Origin: Zasmidium citrigriseum | Lineage: Eukaryota; Ascomycota; Dothideomycetes; Mycosphaerellales; Mycosphaerellaceae | Direction of reading: 5' to 3' | Assembly (NCBI GenBank): GCA_002786025.1 | Contig: NHNW01000032.1 | Location: 62,001 to 126,000, forward strand | Length of the DNA: 64,000 nt | In this document: positions 56,270 through 64,000 of the stretch, in pieces | Layout: the number at the start of each line of letters is the position of its first letter | Numbering within the stretch: position 1 is the stretch's first letter | Notes under the pieces: generated by a model | Databases searched by the model: none | What the model saw: the letters and a program-made list of their open reading frames with translations, nothing else | Told to the model about the DNA's origin: nothing | Program-made: the position numbers and the translations under genes

Positions 56270-57175
56270 TCTGCTCTCGATCGAACAGCAACGTGGGCGA
56301 GGATGCCTTGCAAGGAGAGGAAAGGGAACGACAGGCCTGCAAGCCTGCTTGCGACTGTCTCTGTTTCATTTCGTTTAAGGCGCGGTCGTCGTCCGAAACG
56401 CATGACAGCATCCGCCGATGTCAGCAAGCGTCAACTGCGCTTTGCATGGACGAAGAAGACGGCATCGCAGTAGGAGCAGTCTACAGTGTCTCACCACAGC
56501 AGCTTCAGCCTTCAGCGCCTGGAGCCGTCTCTGTGCACTCGTTGGGATGCACAGCCTATTCTGCATCTTAGATGGCCGAGAAACGAAGTCACACCTCTGG
56601 ACTGCAGTACATCCCGACTTCGAAGGTCAAGACCCATTTCAAAGGATAAGTTGGGATTTCGTGCTCGTGAGAAGCTTTCTTCGGAGACGTGAAACCCGTA
56701 TCAAGTGGTTCATTCCACTGTATTTCATCAAACTTTTTGCGCTACTCTCATTTTCATCTTGTGAGCAACCCTGCCTAGAGAATACACGCAGACAGTTGAA
56801 CGAGTCCATTGACGGAACCTCAATGCAAGCCTCCGCACCACAATTGTCTACGTTGATGTACTCATTTGATCGTTTTTCGAACACTCGATTGCAGCCGATC
56901 CTCTGAAGACCGGAGGCAGATGGGTCCCATTCATCTCGGCAGTCTGGACAGCCACTCAGCAAGAACGACTCTCCACTGGTGAGCAGCTCAAGGCTGGTGG
57001 GATTGAGGCTTTGTAGAAGGAAAGAATTGTTAATGTGGAATCAGTGCGGCAATTTCTCCCAAGTGGAGGCGTGGTTCAAGCGATGAAACCAGTCTGATAC
57101 AACCTCGTTCAAAGGAAAGTCTGATTAACATTACGAGATATGTACAGTATTCTTCTCCACATCCATCTTCACACT
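56270..57175. other. Intergenic between convergent genes
   Basis: No gene recognised. A plus-strand frame of 162 codons (56418-56906) has mixed composition and one hydrophobic patch (FIPLYFIKLFALLSF) but no support; it probably lies in the 3' region of the F-box gene. Confidence 0.4.
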
Positions 57176-57895
57176 CTACTCTCCAATCTGGCCACGCACG
57201 GCACCAGGAACAGCGACGTCAGTGTGGACGTCGGCGAAAAAGCCATGCGGGTTCTTCTCGATCTCGCTCACATGGAAGCCCTTGCCAGTATCAACCCCAT
57301 CCGCCAAAATACCAGTCTGGAAAGGTCCCTTCAAGCACCCCATGCTCACTCTCTCGCCCTCAACACCCTCGTACGCCGGGTTGGGGAACGCAATGCGTGG
57401 AGGACCCGCCATCCCGCGAGCCGCCTCGTGGATGTGTGTGGAGGTATCGGCCGCGGATTGGTACTCTGCGTCGCCGAGACCGCAGATGCGGATGCTGTAG
57501 CAGATGAAGTTCTTCTCGCTGTTGATGCCGAAGTCGTAGTAGCCGATTGCGCCGGGCTGGCCGCCGGTGGCGGTGTTGTTGGAGTCGACGACTTGGTCGG
57601 GGGTGGCGACGACGTGGTATTTGGAGGTGAATTTCCAGTAGTCCTGATTAAGGATGTTAGTTGGTTGATGGGTGAGGGGATGAGGGAAAGATCTTACAGA
57701 GTACATGCCGCCTTCCTTTGGGTGATCCTTGGAGCCGCCGTTGCCGTAGTCGACCTTCGACCAATCGACTTTTGAGTAGTCAACGTTGGAGTAGTCGACC
57801 TTGTTCCAGTCGACGTTGGCATATGGGTCGTTGCCGCCGGGGGCGGGTGCCGCAAGGGCGACCGTAGTCATAGCGAGAATGACGGAGCTCTTCAT
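57176..57895 (-). CDS. Secreted CHRD-domain protein with N-terminal pentapeptide repeat
   Basis: Exons 57895-57698 and 57643-57176 encode 221 residues (54-nt intron, GTAAGA donor, CTAAC branch, TCAG acceptor). The start MKSSVILAMTTVALAAPAPG is a signal peptide. It is followed by about five copies of a VD[WY][NS][KN]-like pentapeptide (VDWNK, VDYSN, VDYSK, VDWSK, VDYGN). From about residue 75 on there is a CHRD domain: FTSKYHVVATPDQVV, then STHIHEAARGMAGPP and NPHGFFADVHTDVAVPGAVR ending GQIGE. CHRD domains are found in extracellular proteins of many kingdoms; function in fungi is not established. Probably cell-surface or secreted. Confidence 0.85.
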   Translation of the reverse strand: MKSSVILAMTTVALAAPAPGGNDPYANVDWNKVDYSNVDYSKVDWSKVDYGNGGSKDHPKEGGMYSVRSFPHPLTHQPTNILNQDYWKFTSKYHVVATPDQVVDSNNTATGGQPGAIGYYDFGINSEKNFICYSIRICGLGDAEYQSAADTSTHIHEAARGMAGPPRIAFPNPAYEGVEGERVSMGCLKGPFQTGILADGVDTGKGFHVSEIEKNPHGFFADVHTDVAVPGAVRGQIGE

Positions 57896-60800
57896 GGTTG
57901 ATAATATGATGTTGTGCTTTGGTCGTGTCGAGAAGTGATGGACTTGGTGTCTGTGGATCGATGGATGTTGTTCCTGGCAAGAGAAACGCTGTTTACTTAT
58001 ACATCTCCCGGAATGAACTCCGTCAACAAATTTCATGGCAGACGATGTATCTCGCGGCTCATTCCTGGGCTCATGACGAGCGCCGTGCCCGCGGACTTGA
58101 GTATGAACACCAAACGAGCACTTTTGGTATTGGCTTGGGCTCTGAGTCTCACGGGACCTTGTGTATCCGAGTAAGAATGTCGTGAGATGAAGGTGTTGGC
58201 GACAGCTGGGCAAACAATAGATTCGGTCGTATCCAGTCTAGCGCTGGTCGCCAAGTTGCCCGAATGGGACGGTGAGCTTGGTTTGGCTGCAAATTGGTTG
58301 GCTCCAAGTTTTCCAAGACGTCTAAGAGATTCCTCCTTGCCGCAACTGTATAAGGACCGCCTCACGCATCCAGGTCGATGGTAATGCCAAGGTCCCTTGC
58401 GTATGAGCGCACGTGGAATTGTAATGAGGTGGAATGGCCACCAAGAAGACAATCCAAGTCATGGCAAGTCGATCGTATAAACACAAATAATTAGTCTTGA
58501 AGCCGCGGAGATGAAGTCTTTCGTGAATGTCGTTGTGTCCTGGAGTCATGGCATGCGTGAGGATGGAGAAATACTTCCTCTTACCCCTCCGCTTGGCGAA
58601 GGATGATGGACTTGTCGATGGCTTCCCGCGCGCATGCGAGTATTGAACTTCTGGTCTTGTATACTGGTACTGAACGTTTGAATACGAATGAAGTCGTCGA
58701 GGTATTCTGGAGATGTCGGGATTGCGAAAGCTGTGCCTGGATGAGCTCCGCGGAGAAGAACGTTGCTTGGCGGTTGTGCCTTCAACTCCGTCATTACCAC
58801 GACCTCCCTCTTTTCAAGCCTTGTGACATACTTTGGCGAAGGGTTCTATTTTCGCCGTCGCTACCGAAGGGAAGAGTGCATGGCTGACGCATGATGTCGA
58901 TGGTCGCCATCTGCAGAACACTGAGTTCATTGCCAAGTCGGGTGGCAAAGCCAACACCGGCGCCGAGTCGACCAGGACGTCATCGACCATTAAACTTCAA
59001 TGGTAGGATGAGGCTGAGTTCGAACACACGAATGGTCAGAGTGTATCTTCTTCTCGCTGAACAGTAGAATGCAACGTTAGAAAAGCCCCGAGGAGACATG
59101 TCAGGTGGGACGCTGCCAATTGCGAAGTCGCCAAGATAATCTCCAGCACCGAGAACGCTGTCGACACAACGAGGATGATTCACTATCCAGGGCCTGGGGA
59201 TGTTGTGACTGAAGACGAGAGCTGTTGGTTTTCTGAAAGATGTACTCTGCCGCTTTCAAAGCTCGGTCACGCACGGCAGCCAAAGGCGAGCAGGTTTGCA
59301 GGATCCAGATGACCATCGACGGGCCGGCAAGTTCCTTGCAAGCAGAGAGTGGACAATCGCCCATTTTGATCAAGATGATGTGCTTTGCTCATGTCAGATA
59401 CATGACTGGTCTTGCCATAGCAATGGGCTGGCGATGACGATGGAAGACCAAAACCGCACGACCGCATTAGATATTGAGGGGCATCTACAATCTTGAGCTA
59501 GTTCGCCGTGACGGAGCAAGGTCGTTGGCTTGGTCCAGTGTCCATTGATCGAAAGTTGTCGAGCCGGAAGTCGTGAAGGTGGTAGGCCTCGAGATGGACA
59601 CCGTGCAAACCGTGCTCACTTCGGGATGCAGCAAAGGAGGTACGTGGATTCGTCCCTCCCTGCGTCGATCAGCCATTCCACATGATGATCGGTCCATCAC
59701 CGGCATTTGCAGGAGGCTCAGAGGAGCTCCACAAGCGAAGGAAACCCGAATTTGGAGGAGCACTTCGGTATGCACCACCCGTGCGCAGGCGAAAAGTCGG
59801 CCAGCGAGTATTTCCAGAACAGTTGAATGGCACTGCGTGGAGCCGGAAACCGCAGAACTCTTTCCTGTCGAGATCTTGAGCCGTACATCAATGGCCAATG
59901 CAATTGATCATCTGTTCACGTTTGACATTTGAGAGAAGATTTGGTCGCTTCCGTTGAGCACAAGATCTCTCCTTTGTGTCAACTTCTGGCACCCGACCAG
60001 TGGACACGTCGCAGTAATTTCGTTTGGGAATCCGATGTTCCAACAAACTCTTCTTTCCAAAAGCGGTCCCTTTGCCCAGTTCAGTTCGGCATGTCTGCAT
60101 CCGTCGTTGATGCTAGTAGTCATTTCTGTGCACGAGTTGATGTTGCTGGGTGGTGATGTCCCTTGCCGCTTTGGCCGACGATGAAGCAGCCAAATTTCCG
60201 TGTATCGGGCATGGTTTGACCCCTCTGATGACGACCGCATCTAGAAAGCCTGCTGGTTGAGCCTTCCTACCGGCATCTCCCACGATTGTTAATGAGACCA
60301 GTTTGCACCTGTGCTGGTGTGCTACGCTTCCGGGTCTGCCACTTCCTTTTCCATTTCCAAAGGCTGGTTTATTTGTCGTCGTTGAAGAGTCCTGGAGCTT
60401 CCGTGACCAGTCTGAAGTAGACAGAAGCGCGAGAATACCTCTGGTGGTCGGTATTGCCGGCTTACTATGGCGTACTCGGTAAAGGTCCAGGTGAGAGGTT
60501 TCAAGACTTAGCCAATGCATACGTCACGCACATGATCGTCTCCCAGGCACTCAACTTCCCCGACAACGGACATGATCCAGTGTGATCGATCGCATAGTCT
60601 CCCATGATTGAGCGAGTTTGACGAGATCCAAAGGTCTTACTCCCTGCAGCATTCAGTCATCTTTGAGCTGGTAGCTTCTCGAAGGCGTAGACGCCGAGCA
60701 GTAGCCGGCAGGGGAATAGACTGTCGACATCTTTCTGTACTGTGCTGTGCTGTTGGCTCCCTGCGTTCCGTCATGTTGGCCTTGGAGTGCCATGTACTAC

Positions 60801-63800
60801 GTCTTGCTGACCACGCACGGCGTTTTCATTCTTGGATGATTGCCGCTCCTATCGTTCAGTCGATTGATCGTTCTTGCTTCCCCATGAATAATCCGTCCTT
60901 CCCGCACTACTTGCAGGGAGGCCTTGTGGACTTGCGCTCGGCTGATTTTGCGTGGAACGTGGTCGATCTTTCGGGCAAGATCTGCAATGAGGCAAATTGC
61001 GGCAGATTGAGGGGAGCCTCTCGGTCGGTAGTGCACGGCTGGTCAAAGGTTGAAGCCAGGGATGGAGTTCGTTGCCTCTGCCTACGAAGTCAGCGTATCC
61101 ACATATCCTCCTACATGGGCGACTTCGGGGCTTCCACACAAATCTATCATCACACTCGTCGAGATCCGCCGTGATCATGGGCTCGAGGGGTCCGTCGAGA
61201 AGGTCGTCTTGTGAGGATCCGATTCTTTGCGCGAACGTGGTGGATGGTCGTTTGAAAGACGATGGGGCGGACAGTGGCTGGAATTCAGCATCGTGGCTTC
61301 TACTTGCGAGGTAACTTCATATTCGCATTGCTGGTATGTGACTGGCTGTCCCTTGCAGGCTTATCAGGCTGCTCCCTTCGGCTCAGAGCAAGAGGCGGTG
61401 TTGCGAAGTTGGTGAAGCTGCTGATGCCCTCGTCGCCGACTACATGATTGTCGTTCATCTGCGGTATGCTGTCGTTGCTCCAGCTACTGCTGCGACCCTC
61501 TGCAACGTGCTTCGATCCAGTCTGATGACTATCTCATCACCCAATTCATCTTGCTCTTCCAGCGTCGCTCTCGAAGAGCTCAGCATCGTCCAGAAACCAC
61601 TTGTCGCTGCCCGTACACCGTCACATCAGTTGGGGATGTGGAAAGCCTCGATAGGGTCTTTGTGCCAAATCGTCGAACTTGGATGGACTTGACACAAATT
61701 CTGGGACTGAGGGACCGTCGCTGGCTGCTCCATCTCGGTCCGGCTGCGAGGTAAGGCAAGTATCTGCGGACGCTCCAGTGGTCGGAAAGCTCTTGCCATG
61801 TGTCGTCGAGAGCCAATCTCTGCAAGATGTCGCAATGCTCTTTTCGTATCCTGTGCTATGGCTCGCTCAGAGATCACGAGGCCACGATGCTGTGCTGACG
61901 CAAATCGAGTCTGATGAGCATGCATCAAACGCCCATTCTGCTGTTCTTCCCCTGTTCCAAGGAGTGTCTTCCAGGCTTCTGTTGCTGGGACTCGGTGCTG
62001 GACTGCTCCAGTAGATGCCGTTGGAAACGTTTGACGTGAAGCATGATCGGGTGGTCGCTGAATGAAGCTGCCTGCTGCTCCAACTCGTCTGCAGTCTGAC
62101 AGTCACTGCTTTGGCGTTATTCCAGGGGACCTGCTCATGATGACGTCTAGCCTTCCCTCTGCTGGTCGTTCTGCCGTGCATGCGGTACAAAACGACATGG
62201 GCAGGCGCTACCATCCGCGAGGACTTGCTGGGTCTCGTCCTCGTCCCAGTGCTGCTGGTCGAGAGTGTACTCTCGGGCCCCAAGTTGCCGTCACTCGTGG
62301 AGAAAGTGCCGTCATGTCTGGGTTTCGTTGTGCAGATGTCCAAGCCCATCACGGAATCGGTTGACGAAGCGTCACCCTGACTCCGAAAAGCCTGTTGACC
62401 ATTCCCATCTCCACTGCTCTTGACTCCGCTGCTGATCCAAAGTTTGTCCTGGTCGCCGTCACCGCCACCAGCGTGCTGTGCTGTACTGACGTCGCTGTAG
62501 ATGAGACCCATTGAGGAGAGTGGAAGGACTGATGCTGCTGGTCGTCACTGCCTGTTTATCCGCGGCTACCGTACTTTTTGGGCAGGCCTCACCATCGATG
62601 ATCAGCATCCTGTGGTCATTGCTGCCGCTGCTGGCGACTGCGCATGTGGAGCCGGTCGATGCGCGGGCGAAGTAGGATGGCTGAGTTGCTTGGATGGCTA
62701 ATTGTGCTCGTTGCTCGCTCGCTGCTCTTTCTCACGCTGTTGCTGCCTCGTCAAGTCCCGTCGTCGTCACATCTGTGCTGTGCTCTCATTGCCATTGATG
62801 AGTTCGCTCGGCCGCCTTTGCTTCCACGTGGACGTCTGCCGGGATGTGTCGCGTCGCTGGCGGAGGCTTTGCCGTCGCTGATGGTGATGCGGCCGTTGCC
62901 GGCACCAGAACATGGTTGCAGCCTGAAGCAGGGGATTGCAAGGTTCGATGGGGGATTGCTGAGGGTACGGCGTATCTGCCAGACCTTGCTGACGCGTTGG
63001 TCGCCTTTGACGGTCGACACTGAGTCGGAAGCCGTTTCTTTCGTGACGTGGCCTGCCGTGCTGTCGCTGTGGTCGCCTGGCGGTCGTGGAGGGTGGGTTT
63101 GATGTTCCGCTGGTGTTGATCGTCAGTCGACTGCCGTTCGCGTGTAGCATGATCACATATGAGATCTTGTTGCTGCTCACCTTGTCGTCGTGCTCTACAG
63201 GCGCCAGCCCCAGTTACAGGACTCTGGTAGTCAGGACACCAGCCGTTGGAGCATTGGCACGGCGTACGTGATGCTGTTCCTGGCCCTTGCCGTGGCTCGT
63301 CGCCTCATCTCCATGCTCTTTCCCTTGTATGAGGTTCATATGTCATCGAATGCCGTGCTATGCTGAGTCGCCGTCGTCGTCGCCGGAGGTGAGATCTCGC
63401 TGGAGGGTTGGAAGAGATCAGATGCTGGTGCTCGCTGTCAGTCCATGTGTATCCTCTCGCGTCAGTCTTCCAACCCGTGCCTTATCTTCGATCCTGCCAG
63501 TGCTGATGCTGTCGTCCGCCAGCACTTCGCCGTCTTCATGTTGGGCGCAGGAGCGACACTGCTGTTTAACGGACGCGTCCACAAACCCACGGCGGGCTCG
63601 AGCGTCTTGTTGCCGGCTGTGAGGAGGTCGTAGATGGTGACATAATAGAATGAGCATCTTCGCCGACGACAGAAGGTGCGATGGGGGTGCATGCTTTCGT
63701 GGTCATCGTCACCGTCGCTGTTCTCGGCGGTGCTCAACCATCAGCACGATCTCACGACTCCGACCACCTCTGCAGTATCAATTCACGCTTTTGATGACGA

Positions 63801-64000
63801 TGAAGTCAATGAGATGGATACCGAGTACGTAGATGAAGCAAATGCCCTGCCGTGATACCTCACCGTCGCCAAAACGCCCTCGTCCTCCCTCTCACGGGCG
63901 CAATCTGGCCTCTGCCTCATCAACCACCTCCGCTTCACATCAACAGCCTCCACCAATACGCTCACCACTTCAAGGTATCACAGCAACAACATGAGAATGA
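57896..64000. other. No gene recognised to the end of the window
   Basis: About 6.1 kb in which both strands have many short open frames but none with a domain, signal peptide or convincing splice pattern. The first few hundred bases should hold the promoter of the CHRD gene. The far right end (from ATG 63834, plus) is open to near the edge with a Pro/Ser/Arg-rich peptide (TSPSPKRPRPPSHG) that could be the start of a disordered protein continuing beyond the window, but support is weak. Confidence 0.4.

Overview
The window reads as nuclear DNA of a filamentous ascomycete fungus. Genes are split by very short introns (46-62 nt where I could place both ends) with GTAAGT/GTATGT-type donors, CTAAC/CTGAC branch points and CAG/TAG acceptors. 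Proteins are of ascomycete type: Dal5-like and maltose-permease-like MFS transporters, many F-box and RING proteins with no close functional label, a CHRD-domain secreted protein, and a degenerate secreted metalloprotease-like gene. A Dothideomycete is my best guess, but it is an inference from style and was not tested. No tRNA, rRNA, CRISPR or intact transposon was found by eye.

Layout. 1-3.5 kb: a tandem array on the minus strand of about seven modules of roughly 420-530 bp. Each has a mini-exon with good splice borders followed by an intron with an ATGATGA motif and a hairpin whose stem is kept by paired changes. 4.2-8.2 kb: a small membrane-type gene, a short zinc-binding protein gene, and between them a strange stretch holding three collinear short pieces of calcineurin A and half a FYVE finger. 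8.3-11.5 kb: no clear gene, a 15-bp minisatellite. 11.5-13.2 kb: Dal5-like transporter. 13.2-28.7 kb: gene-poor, with decayed duplications, a protein with a broken internal repeat, and exon-like debris. 28.7-31.8 kb: maltose-type sugar transporter and an acidic F-box-like protein. 32-35 kb: gene-poor. 35.2-36.7 kb: secreted metalloprotease-like gene with an in-frame stop and lost zinc ligands. 37.2-56.3 kb: the dense part, with two tandem RING paralogues, four F-box genes, a probable tail-anchored protein, a coiled-coil protein, a solo RNase H protein and a SUMO-interaction/zinc-finger nuclear protein. 57.2-57.9 kb: CHRD secreted protein. 57.9-64 kb: no gene recognised.

How they work together. 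There is no metabolic cluster. The recurrent theme at 37.8-56.3 kb is substrate selection for ubiquitination (F-box adaptors, RING proteins), apparently amplified locally, with several divergent gene pairs sharing 200-300 bp intergenic promoters. The gene-poor regions are rich in old tandem duplications and shards of conserved genes, which suggests a subtelomeric or otherwise fast-evolving region. Gene models were assembled by hand from splice motifs; exon ends are given where I could fix them and should be tested against RNA-seq.
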